A stretch of 64,000 nucleotides of DNA from Stromatinia cepivora (Eukaryota; Ascomycota; Leotiomycetes; Helotiales; Sclerotiniaceae): contig RCTD01000001.1 in NCBI GenBank assembly GCA_014898415.1, positions 3,348,001-3,412,000 on the forward strand. Direction: 5' to 3'. The notes below the pieces were generated by a model that saw nothing but the letters and a program-made list of their open reading frames with translations, searched no databases and had not been told where the DNA came from. This document shows, piece after piece, positions 48,361 through 58,460 of the stretch. Made by a program: the position numbers and the translations under genes. Numbering within the stretch: position 1 is the stretch's first letter; the number at the start of each line of letters is the position of its first letter.

Positions 48361-49316
48361 GGCTGCGCAAAAATTATCTGTACCTATGGATAATCCGCAG
48401 ATAATCCGCTCCATAGGTTACCCATCAAAGATTTTATTCATTTTACGGATTATTCGTCAAGGCTTCAAAATTATCTGTCCTGTATAGATAATCTATAGAT
48501 TATTTATAGATAATTTATTTATTTATAAATAGATGGATAATCTATAGATATATAGGTTATTTATAGATTATTTATAGATAATCTATATATCTGTGAATTA
48601 TTTGTAGATTATTTGTAACCCTTTTATGATATTTTATGATTAGTATAAAGATTAGTATAAAATTATGATATTCATATAATATATCAATTATTCATATATG
48701 ATATTTATATTTATTTTGATAAGTTTTGATCATTTTTTATTCTCTTTTTTAATTATTTCTAAAGTTTTTATATTGGCTTTGCTATATTCTTTTGTATGAT
48801 CGAATAAGGGATGATAATTGATATTCTTCATTTTTTATAATCTTTATATTATTATTAATTTGAAAGGGAGAAGGGGTTTCGTAGATAATCGATATTTCTT
48901 TTAATTGTAATGTAATAATAAATTGTAAGTATAATTCAGAATTACAATAATAAAATGATAATTGAGATAATAATTGAGATCGACGATGAGGTAATGTTGA
49001 TGATGATGAGTTAATTGAAATTGAAGATCGTTTTCTTTTATTTCGATTTTTATTCTATTGGATTCTATTAGATTGTTTTGATGGATTATTTATAAATAAT
49101 CTACAGATAATCTATAGATTATTTATATATCCGTAGATTATCTATTTATCTACAAATAAATGGGTAATCTATAGATATATAGGTAATCCGCAGATTATCT
49201 GTAGATAATCTGTAGGTTACCTATCCAGATTTTGAATTACTTGCTCCGCCCAATGGGTATCCACGGATTATCTATCAAGGCCATTATCCGCCCCGCGGGT
49301 ATTTGTTGCGCAGTTT
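48361..49316. mobile_element. 956-bp palindrome-rich MITE-like element with 11-bp flanking repeats
   Basis: The outer ends are inverted: CTGCGCAA at 48363-48370 and TTGCGCAG at 49306-49313. Inward from each end lie subterminal clusters of GGATAATCCGC/GGATTATC-type words, and the body is filled with many copies of a palindromic theme, AGATAATCTATAGATTATTT. The sequence ATAAAGGCGTA occurs just outside both ends (48350-48360 and 49317-49327), an 11-bp direct repeat that could be a target-site duplication; 8-11 bp would fit hAT or Mutator-type elements. No transposase frame is present. Class assignment is inference; repeated subterminal words are typical transposase-binding arrays. Confidence 0.8.
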
Positions 49317-49536
49317 ATAAAGGCGTAATTGTCATGAAAATGTTCTTCAGACAACTTATGAATGTAACTCCCTGACTCCAGACGATTAGGAGTTTTCAGT
49401 ACCAAATTCGCACGATTTTCCAATGAGTCCATGTACATATCTGACTCCAGTTTTTGGAGATTCTTTGTTGGGTCAATTTGATAGTAAATTTCACGGTTGT
49501 CGATGGGTTCGACGATGACAAAATCTGAGAGGATTG

Positions 49537-50115
49537 TTAGTCTGGCCTCTTAGTTGACGGAAAGATTGTTTCATCGGTATGCTTCAACGCATTAACAAGA
49601 TATCTCTTAAATTTCTTTGTCAGTGCCACCTGCTCCCCATCCATTTCATTCTCCTGCGTCGCACGTCCAAGTATCTTGGTCGACTGCTGCTTCATCGTTT
49701 CTGGATCCTCAAAAGTTGAGTCCAGTAAGGTACTCCATTCGTTGTTTTTAATGCCATGGGAGACATCTTGCAACTTTTAGGGCTTTGTAAATTTCTATGC
49801 AAGAAATGAAATAAGTCTCCAGACTTAGGAATGAAAGAGCGAACCATTTTTTCGATGGATTCTACCATCTTTCTTTGCGCAATTTCTGGCTTCAACTTCA
49901 GTCTTAGTCGTTCAAAATATACATCAAAAGTTTCCTCGCCAGTCTCATTCCATGAAGTTCAACTGCGAGTTGTCATAATCTTTGCATGCATACTTGTTTC
50001 TCTCCGTCTTTTTGAGTTTTACACAGATGAAAACATCATTCTTTCTCAGGAGCCGTTGATGCTTTCTGCGATCTTAAAACTAGAAAAGCTTGCGTTAATA
50101 TCGACAAGGCAGTGA
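49537..50115 (-). pseudogene. Degenerate uncharacterised gene fragment
   Basis: On the minus strand, two coding-like stretches lie in different frames: 49770-49960 (from ETGEETFDVYFERLRL through KMVESIEKMVRSF to FLHRN) and 49537-49773 (VSHGIKNNEWSTLLDS to the stop at 49537). They change frame at about 49773-49785, with a TAA in the second frame just before the join, and further upstream (about 49940-50110) a third frame with two TGA stops reads with similar composition. No family recognised. The charged helical composition is like that of the other orphans in 44.8-52.2 kb. It could be an intron-rich gene misread here, but no GT...AG pair that repairs the frame was found. Confidence 0.45.
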
Positions 50116-51068
50116 GACGAGAATGAGTTCAAGAGACGAACTCCTATGAAAAGTTATCTGGAAGTGATACAAAACCAATTTTGGACCTCACGACGAAGAG
50201 ATTTGAATGAGGGTGGTGGACAGGGTCCGAGCTGGGTGCTCTAAATTGTCCTTGGAAGGTACTTATTGGGGGCTAGAATTTGTGAATTGTGACAAGACTC
50301 GTGATAATGCAAATGTAAATCTCGAAATATCGGTGGTATTGTAAAATATCTAGATAGTTATGGTAACGTTGACATCTTACACTAAATTTGTGGGTTCCAG
50401 ATATGTATTGATATACCTGATATAAAGAAGAGAAAGGAACAGGAAACATTGGAGGGAGTCCCGATCGTTTCGTGTCTGTTGTGAGTGCGAGGACTCATAA
50501 TTATTTTTCCTCAAGGTTAGTATTCCTTTTCCATTTTGCATGACACATTCGTGCAGTGAATAATTCTCTTAATGATGTGATAAACTAGCAGTACTATGAG
50601 ACAAGATGCTGCGAGCATGATACTGAGAACTAGAAGCGTGGCGATGAAATAACGGGTCGGTGCATCAATGGATAGATGTAGCTGCATCACCCTTGGAGCT
50701 ATGGGGGTTGTAATGAGGTGGTGGAATTGTAAACGACTGTTTTTCGATGGGGTATGACAGGGAAAATTGAAATGGGCAGTGTTTTTGATGATATTTGAGT
50801 GAACTGATAGAATCGTCAGTGGTAGTTTAATTTTGAAGATTAGGTTCAAGTTGGCCATTTGCGTCAATTATGGAAAGTTACATAGTTTCGTGGCACGATA
50901 GTATTGACTATTCAAAAACGATATGAGCATTATTGCATGTGGAAGTTTCATTGTTGATGACTTATGATTGAACATACTCGCATTCAAATTCTATAAAGAT
51001 GCGCGTATTGTATATGAATATCAACGATTTATTATTAGTAATTGGTATGCAATGTTAAGATTATAATC
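50116..51068. other. Intergenic; possible tiny membrane protein on the minus strand
   Basis: Most of this kilobase shows nothing. A minus-strand frame at 50517-50687 could encode 56 residues with one clear hydrophobic helix (YFIATLLVLSIMLAASCLIV) flanked by basic residues; there is no other support, so it is not called as a gene. Confidence 0.3.
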
Positions 51069-52155
51069 TCACTCCCCATCAGTAGAGTGTTCGGAATCTT
51101 CATCAGCAGAGCATTTAGAATGTCCATCTAGCTTTACCATACCACATTCCTCTGACACCTCGAGATCCATAATTTCTTTCATGATTAGGTAAAGATGTTT
51201 CTCAGAACCATATTTATAAGACATGAATAAATCTGACCTCTCCTCGAGCAAAACTCTGAGATTGTCATAATAGACATCCCGCACTGCTTTATCCTCAAGG
51301 AAGTAGCAAAGATTCCAATTATTTCGATAGCCACGCCAATTTAATGTGGTTCTAAAATGGAGAAAATCTATATGCCATGTCAACTACACTTTTCAGATTA
51401 ATTCGAAGTGCACTACTTACCACTGTGAATCATTATTTTGATCAGACCATGGTAGACACTGTCTCTACGGGTATCGTCTATACTGGTTGATATCTCCTGT
51501 CTTGTAGCGAGGAGTTCACAACATTTAGATAGAAGATGTTTTAGACATGGCTTGAGACCGCACGCCTCTCCGATATTGCGAGTGTCGATAAGCTCGAGGC
51601 CTTTAATAGCTTGGGTACGGAGATGCTTGACGGTATATGATTCCTTCAATGTGGACAAACAAGAAGGGGGAAGACGGTCAGTTGTAAACTAGCACCAATT
51701 TTGTCAGATTAATCATTTAATAGCTTTGAGTTTCTTACCTGAGTAGCGTTCGATTGGCGGATGCGCAATTCTTCTCGCACAAAAATATCTAGCAATTCTT
51801 GCTTAGCGCGCTCGTAGCTCAATAGACACATTTTCATCGTTTCCCCAACCAGCTGCAGGTTTCGAGCGATGGAATTACGTTTCTGCACCCATTCTTCAAT
51901 ATTGGATAACTCTTCATCCTTAGTAATATTTGCAATAAATGCATCATGCAAGCCTGTCAGCTCTTTAAAGAGGTAAGACCATACTCCATTCATGTTATCT
52001 TTCGGAGAAGGAGCATCGCGAATCTCTTTCTACTTTGCTTTGGCTTCGCTGGTCATTTTGTGCTATGCGTCGCGGACGGCTTGGTACTCGTCATAATATC
52101 TTTGAGGTGTCATGGCAGGCTCATGGAGCCTTGCAATAAGATTTTCAGTTTCCAT
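51069..52155 (-). pseudogene. Uncharacterised helical protein gene with in-frame TAG codons
   Basis: The minus-strand model starts at 52155 (METENLIARLHEPAM) and is open except for TAG codons at 52063-52065 and 52030-52032. It continues through YLFKELTGLHDAFIANI and KQELLDIFVREELRIRQ to a good intron (GTAAGA at about 51738, ending TAG at about 51690). The next exon (STLKESYTVKHLRTQ... ISTSIDDTRRDS) runs to about 51420, where GTAAGT begins another intron. The last block (51069-51383, HIDFLHFRTTLNWRGYRNNW and an acidic Ser-rich tail) is coding-like but cannot be joined in frame with the splice sites seen. Alternatively translation starts at 51993 (MNGVWSYLF), avoiding the stops, and only the last junction is wrong. 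No known family. Confidence 0.5.
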
Positions 52156-53019
52156 CTTTAGGATAGTCGAATTGTTTCAATGGCTGTAAGACGATAATCA
52201 GTAAACTAAAGGTTGTATAAGAATAGAAGGACCAACTATGAAGCTTGAAATGCGGTTGAAGGTCAGAGCAGATGATGGCCGAAGTTTGACAAAGAGAGTA
52301 ATAATAGACAGCCCGAGTATGTTTCGTTAAGTGAGTGTGATGTTGAAACTCGAGAGTGCGTTAAGATGCAAAAGTTGACCTGAGTATGTGAAATGCCAGG
52401 AAGTGTTTGGAATGACTTTATTCGGGATAACTTTCGGGCTCGGGTTCATGGAAAGACGTCCAATGAAGAAGATATGGTTGATCTAAGGTGATGTATATCT
52501 CCGATAATTTTCTGTGGTTTAAATTTCTGTTTCTTAAATTGTGAAGAGAGTTGAGAGTTGCAGAAAGAAGATGGGCATAGGGAAGGAATATCTCGTTGAT
52601 TTTATGCTACAATAATATCTCAATATGATTCATCAAGCAGGTCAATTCACCCACGAGAATGACTCCGAAATTGGAAGTGTGACTCGATTTATCAGTCAGT
52701 CTTCAATGCTTTTATAATATCTCAATATGATTCATCAAGCGAGTCAACTACCTCTTATGAATGACTCGATTATTCAGTGCTGGTTTTCAATGTAAAAATA
52801 ACTATGAATCCTCTTTCCAGCTTTCTGTTATTCCTTAGTTCTGACTTGCTTGAAACTTATCGCCAGTACTCTCAATAACTCATCATCTGGAAGGCACGTA
52901 CACCCATATAATCATCTCCTGCGAGTAATGGCTCAGGTACTAAACACCTATCTACTATCTCTAAATATCCACCCAATATTTTCAAACAAGAAAGCATTAT
53001 TATCTTCAAATTATACATA
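52156..53019. other. Intergenic with an imperfect ~100-bp tandem duplication
   Basis: Upstream flank of the minus-strand orphan. A 26-bp identical word (TAATATCTCAATATGATTCA then TCAAGC) occurs at 52613-52638 and 52715-52740, and the sequence after each copy (GAATGACTC..., GACTCGATT..., TTCAATG) also corresponds, so about 100 bases are duplicated with divergence. No gene. Confidence 0.6.
52595..52795. repeat. Imperfect tandem duplication, ~100-bp unit x2
   Basis: Two diverged copies 102 bases apart share the 26-bp identical core described for the flanking region and further matches downstream of it. Confidence 0.7.
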
Positions 53020-53837
53020 AGTCAAGCACCCTAGTTTCCGACCACCCCTAGTTTCTGACTACTATTCATATCAAAAATCATTATTTTTGGTATTTTTAAT
53101 TTTCTTATTTATGAATATAATTGAATGAAATTTTGAATATAGATTTATTATATAATTATTAATAAATCCTCAAAATTTCGGATTTTTTATAATTTTTTTC
53201 ATCAAAATATTAAAGGTTGAATTTTCGATTTTCAATTTATATATGATTTGTATACAAATTTAAAAAATACACAAATCTCGAATAACTTTTCAACAGAAAT
53301 AATGAAAAATAAATTCTTAATTTTTTTAGAATCTTTGAAATATATTATATAAAATGAATCAAATTATTATATATAATAATTAATAAATAATCTTTTATTC
53401 ATATTTATATTTTATTCTATATAAAATTTTATATGAGTAATTTTTCAATTAGTAATAAAACATTATTTATAAATAATAAATTTTTGAAATTAGATTTATT
53501 TTGTATAATATGATTTAGAGATATCAATAAAATTGATAATTTATTTTTAATTATTTTTATTGAAAAGTTATTTAAGATTTTTGTATTTTTTTTAAATTTG
53601 TATATAAATCATATACAAATTCAAATTCGGAAATTCAACCTTTAATATTTCAACGAAAAAAATTATAAAAAATTTGAAATTTTCAACATCTTTTTATATT
53701 TATATAATGAATCTATAATTAAAATTTCATCCAATTATATTGATTAATTATAAAATTATTAATAAATGAAAATGATAGTTTTTGATGTAAAATGATAATC
53801 GGAAAGTAGGGGTGGTTGGAAACTGGGGTGCTTGATT
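53020..53837. mobile_element. 818-bp foldback MITE with TA target duplication
   Basis: The terminal inverted repeats are about 39 bases: AGTCAAGCACCCTAGTTTCC on the left and, from the right end on the opposite strand, AATCAAGCACCCCAGTTTCC, continuing with a second ACCACCCCTA-TTTC word. TA flanks both sides (53018-53019 and 53838-53839), as for Tc1/mariner elements. The similarity does not stop at the ends: the left arm at 53205-53300 (AAAGGTTGAATTTTCGATTT ... ATATGATTTGTATACAAATT ... ATAACTTTTCAA) is matched in inverted orientation by 53560-53650, so nearly the whole element is one large hairpin centred near 53430. The interior is extremely AT-rich and has no open frame. Confidence 0.9.
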
Positions 53838-53839
53838 TA

Positions 53840-55138
53840 TATCTCTCAATAAACATCTCAAATAGCCAGAATAGCAATTACCTAGGTATCCAACCCTACA
53901 TTCCCAAAAATCAAACGCATCGGATCCAGCTCTCAAAACCGACCTGCACAGAACCAGGACTCGCGTCGACGTAACTCAATCTTCCAGCATCTTAAAATAC
54001 CTCCTCTATCCTGCACGTATCACCAGCTCACAACATTTCCCTCAGACTTTCCGATATCTACACTAGTGGCATCGACTAATCGAATAGGGGAACAACATAA
54101 CATGCTGTAGAAATAGCGGATTGTGATTGAATTTATAATCACAAGATACCCATTGAAAGCACTCACAGATTCAGATATCCGAACAGAAAATCACCAAGAG
54201 ATATTTCGGCTACCTAGTACCTTGGAAGACTTTTATAGATAACCATTTATCCACTCATCCACTCAAAAAACTCTACTCAAACCCTCGAATTTACTCAAAT
54301 CTCCCCTCAAATCCCCCCCCCCAAAACCCAACCACCACCAAATACCTACCTACCTAAATATCATCCTCCCAACCCCAGAATTTCTCTTCTCTTCTTCAAT
54401 CCACATGAACCCTTGCCCCTAGGGCCCCCTGCCCCCAACAAAACAAACCATCGTTCCTCCCCCTTCCCATAATTTACTTTATCCCCATGTCTTTGAATTT
54501 CCTAGAAATACAGCATATCTCCTCCTATTCCATCCCACTCCATCCCACCTACATCCCGCGTAGCAACCCTCTCCCTCTCTCTCCACCTAGCACCGTGAAA
54601 TCCTCTATCAGTAAACTCTCTTCTTTCTCTTCTCCCCCCCTCTTTTCCCCAAATAAAATACTCAAACCACTGCATGCCCAACTACGAGTATCAGAGTAAC
54701 ACATAGCACTTTACAATCCACCCACCCACCAACTTACTTCACATCAATCATCAATAAACACCCCCACCTCCAACTCTCAAATCCCAACTCTCAACCTCAA
54801 ATCCCCGACCCTGCGAAAACAAAAATAGATACCATCTCGACATCCAGTAGCGCCTCACCTAAAACCTCACATAAAAACAACAATGAAAATTAGATGATAT
54901 TTAATTCTTTCCTCGTCAGAGACCCGACACATCTGACCGTGTCCGCCAATCCTAAAATTTTCCTACTACTTATATTTTCCCCTCCAAAGTTTCATAATGA
55001 GCATTTTATTCCCCAACCTAGTAAGATGACTTCCTTAACCTCATATCTTCACCACCGTATAAACGCCATGCAGAAAGATAAGACACTGTACTTTCTCTTC
55101 CCTCTAACCAAATCATATGTACCAAATTAGAGCTAGAC
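53840..55138. other. Intergenic, C-rich/low-complexity 3' flank of POB3
   Basis: After the foldback element the sequence becomes C- and CCACC-rich on the plus strand (54240-54880), with a CCCCCCCC run at about 54316-54323. As seen from POB3 it is 3' flanking sequence. No supported gene. Confidence 0.5.
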
Positions 55139-57085
55139 TTAACTAGTCTTAGCCTTCTTAGCTGGTCTTTCTGCATCACTACCCCCTTCCTCCTCACTAT
55201 CAGTTCCCGAACTTTCATGAGCTGAATCGTATTCTTCGGCTACGTCACTCTCAGTATCAGTCTTGAAATCTTCATCCACGCTCTCATCGTCTTCATCAGC
55301 ACTTCCTCTATCGGCTCTGGCAGCTACTACTTCTTCATCCGAAGATTGCATATCAGGATTATCAAGAAGGGCAATATGAGCGGTATTATCTTCATCCATC
55401 TCATTCTTGACCCGAAGACCCTTAATCTTGAAGAAATCCTCGAGATTCTTTTGTTCTTCGCGATTGATATTGCTGAATTGTGTTTCACCTGCTCCATTTT
55501 TAAGTCCGACAGCGATATCGAAAGTACGGGAAGCGGAAGTAGCACCGCCAACACGGGAGAAGGTTATGACTGAAATTTGTTCGTAGGTTATGTATGTGGC
55601 GGGTTTTGGAACGAACATGAAAGCTTTCTCTAAGCAATAGAGGAAACCTTCGCTGGCTTTGATAGAGCATTTGATACCATATTGTGAGTGGTGGCTGATA
55701 AATGTTAGTAAACCGATGTGACAAATACAGAAAATGTAGCATACCTCAAGAAATCCTTGGCCGGTTGATTAATCTTTTTTCCGGCAAGACCACGGAAAAC
55801 TTGTGTCACGACTTCATGTAATGGCTGTTCATAATGTGTGCTTAACTTCCCTCCATATTTATCATGCATAACTTCTTCCGTCATATTCAAATCGATGGTG
55901 ACTTCTTCATCCTTCTTGAATTGCATAACCAAGAAAGGATATCTAGTTTGGCCTTGTCGTAAGGGTGGATCTAAACCGATACAGATCATGAAATGTAATT
56001 CATCAGGCTTTGGTAGAACCATGAATTTCTTGATATGGTCGTATTGAATCTTGTAATCGTATGTTTTACCACGTAATCGGAAAGAGTTTTCGTACATATC
56101 GATATCGAAACGTCCTCTGTGAACAGTTAGCCTTGCACAAAACCATAGAAAATGCGACATGCCTTGGAGTAAGATGCAGAACATCGAGGAAAGTAGCAAC
56201 AGTATCTCCAGCGACATCACCAATTTCAGCCTTCTCCATCAAAGTATCATAGAAAAGGTTGGATGCATTAGTCGCCTCCTCATCGGCATCGTCTCCAGAA
56301 TCCTCATCTCCTTCACGAGCTCCCTTCTTGGTCGCAATTCCGGGAATGTAAAATCTCATCTCAACAAGCTGATCTTTTCCAGCGCCAGCTTTCTTTCCTT
56401 TGCTGCGCGCGCCACCCAAAGCTCCGTTTGTGCCTGTATCATCGCCATTTGCAGGTAGGGAAAACTCGACAGCAACTTCATTTTTGCCTGCCAAATTCGT
56501 GTTTGAGATCTCAGTATATGGGATTTCGAACGCAGGTCGATTTTGAACGTTGAATACTAATTCTGATTTTCCAAATTCACCTTTGCCCCAATTCCATCCT
56601 CGTAAAGCGTGCTCCTTGTGTTCCAAATTCGTGCTATACCAGTTCTTAAAAACTTTACTCAATCGTTCAAAGTCCTATATTGTATGAGAACGAATGTGAC
56701 AATTCAAGAATATAGTGTACTGACATCTTGCGAGAAACCATCGAGTTGACAGATATCAGAATTGCGCAACAAAAGCTTCACCTCATAACCTTTCGATGCC
56801 TTACTCCATTGCGCGCCTGCGATATTGCTGCTCTCGAGTGTAAATGTATCTCCGCCGCCTGCTGGCTTCCATCCAAATCCAGTTTCAGCGAATCTGCATC
56901 GGCCTGACTCTTTAGAGAGATCAAGGTAGATATTATCGAAACTCTCCCTAGTATATTTAACAAGATTAGCAATCTTGTTCGTAAAGACCTCGTCCGTGAC
57001 TTTAACAATTTGAGACATCTTTATTGATGGCAAAAATACGATTGGTTCCGTTTGATATTGAAAATGGGATAACTTACATGGCCAT
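55139..57085 (-). CDS. POB3: FACT complex subunit Pob3/SSRP1
   Basis: Pob3 pairs with Spt16 in FACT, the histone chaperone that loosens and restores nucleosomes during transcription and replication. Exons on the minus strand are 57078-57085, 56725-56947, 56163-56674, 55745-56116 and 55139-55694 (1,671 nt, 556 residues; yeast Pob3 is 552). The first exon is only 8 nt (ATGGCCAT), giving MAMESFDNIYLDLSK. The N-terminal dimerisation domain is followed by the SSRc/PH modules (GWNWGKGEFGKSELVFNVQ; RGRFDIDMYENSFRLRGKTY; FLVMQFKKDEEVTIDLNM), and the C terminus is acidic (SSDEEVVA...DEDDESVDEDF) ending in a basic PAKKAKTS. As in other fungi, no HMG box is fused. Intron 3 (56117-56162, 46 nt) begins with GCATGT and ends CAG: a GC-AG intron, required to keep the frame. 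The upstream ATG at 57033 lies in intron 1. Confidence 0.96.
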
Positions 57086-57941
57086 GTTTTGAGTTTTGGT
57101 AGTAGTTATTGCTTTTGGAAGGAACGTTTTTTCTGTAGACAATTTGACAATTGAGATAGTCGCGGTCGCGTTAAGATACGCATAAATTAATTAATTAAGA
57201 TCCGAGTCACGTGCTCGACAATGGATTTGATGATACAGCCCATTATTTTTTGGATTGGGTTAAGAGATGAGATGAGAAGGTAAAAGGGTGCAAGTCGAGC
57301 GATCTCAGATACTAGTTTTTCTTTATTGAGTTTCCTATACACGAAGAAATCCATTCATCACTACTAAAACTCTCTAAAAGTTCCCACAACTACAAAGCTA
57401 CGAGACAATTTGAACCAAGACGGCCTTACTGTCAGCGAAAGATGTCCCCACATCATCCATTACAATTGTTCCGAATAGACATGAACATTCAAATCATATG
57501 TTCTTGAAATATCATTTTAAATTCCACATTGAAAGCATTAATTGTCTCAATCAAATAAGGACATTGGAATATCACTTTCTAGAGAGACGAGATGACGAAC
57601 TCTCATTTTTTGCAAGAGCGAGATAATTCACGGTGAGCATATAGGAAGAATTAAGATTATTGTTTAAGCTTTAGATTTCCTATGTCCACTTGCTTCTAAT
57701 AACGAGCAAGTTACATACCAATTTATAAAGATCATCTTTCGCTATGCGTGCGCTGGTGTGGTATAAAAGCTTCGAAAACAGTTGTCGACCTCCATCAAAA
57801 GAAATGGTATGCTTGAGGTGACGCAAAAGAGAAAACATCACGAAACGCCAATCGAAGTCCATAATTGTCCGAGTGAAAATCTTTAACACAATAGTCGTCG
57901 TCCTATCATAGCAGCCATATCCTCCCCCAATACACCATCCA
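57086..57941. other. Intergenic: POB3 promoter and 3' flank of the next gene
   Basis: POB3 starts at the left edge and the next minus-strand gene ends at 57942. A TTAATTAATTAAGA stretch and a CACGTG palindrome (about 57209-57214) lie 120-130 bases upstream of the POB3 ATG. No gene was recognised. Confidence 0.45.
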
Positions 57942-58460
57942 TTATGCAGCATTTTCCTTCTCGCTCTCAGAGACAAGAGCCTTCTCGTTCATCGGTGATG
58001 AAGGTGAGTCGGCGGATGATTGTGATGGTAATTTTTTTCGCATGACGGCATCTTGACTACCCATTCTTCGACCCAATGCTCTCTCCAACTTGGCTCCCAA
58101 CGCCAATTTTCCCATATTATCTCTCTGCTCAGTTGTCAGATCGCAACGTTGACTCTCCAACTGCTTGTTGTGTAGCTTGTCGAAACCTTCCTCAATGGCG
58201 ATGAATTCTTCTCTCGCGGAGTCCGTGGTCTCGACAGAGATGGCTTGGCTGTAGGTACTGAAGCGATTCCCCTTGGAAGAGACCTTTGTGGTGGGCATAT
58301 TTGTCAGCGAAGATGAATGATTACTTTATGGAGGTAGTGTATGCTGAAATCTGGATGGGGGATTGACAGGACAATTATGTAGAACGAGGAAGGGAAGTAA
58401 AGAAAGTAAACATACACTTGGTGCCATGATAGGACGGGAAGAATCTAAAGAAGCAACCAT
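57942..58460 (-). CDS. Small conserved-looking fungal protein (uncharacterised)
   Basis: Exon 1 is 58416-58460 (MVASLDSSRPIMAPS) and exon 2 is 57942-58283, phase 0, giving 128 residues; the 132-nt intron is GTATGT...CACAAAG. The protein is hydrophilic and helical: SSKGNRFSTYSQAISVE, then an amphipathic stretch (FIAIEEGFDKLHNKQLESQR), LALGAKLERALGRRMGSQD, and an acidic/Ser-rich end. Composition and lack of low complexity suggest a conserved gene, but no family is named here. An alternative start at 58298 (MPTTK), inside the intron, would give a 118-residue form without exon 1. Confidence 0.65.

Noticed and set aside
56704..57033. POB3 start at MPSIKMSQ within the first intron
   Set aside because: The conserved start of the family is obtained with the 8-nt exon at 57078-57085, and a good donor and acceptor exist.
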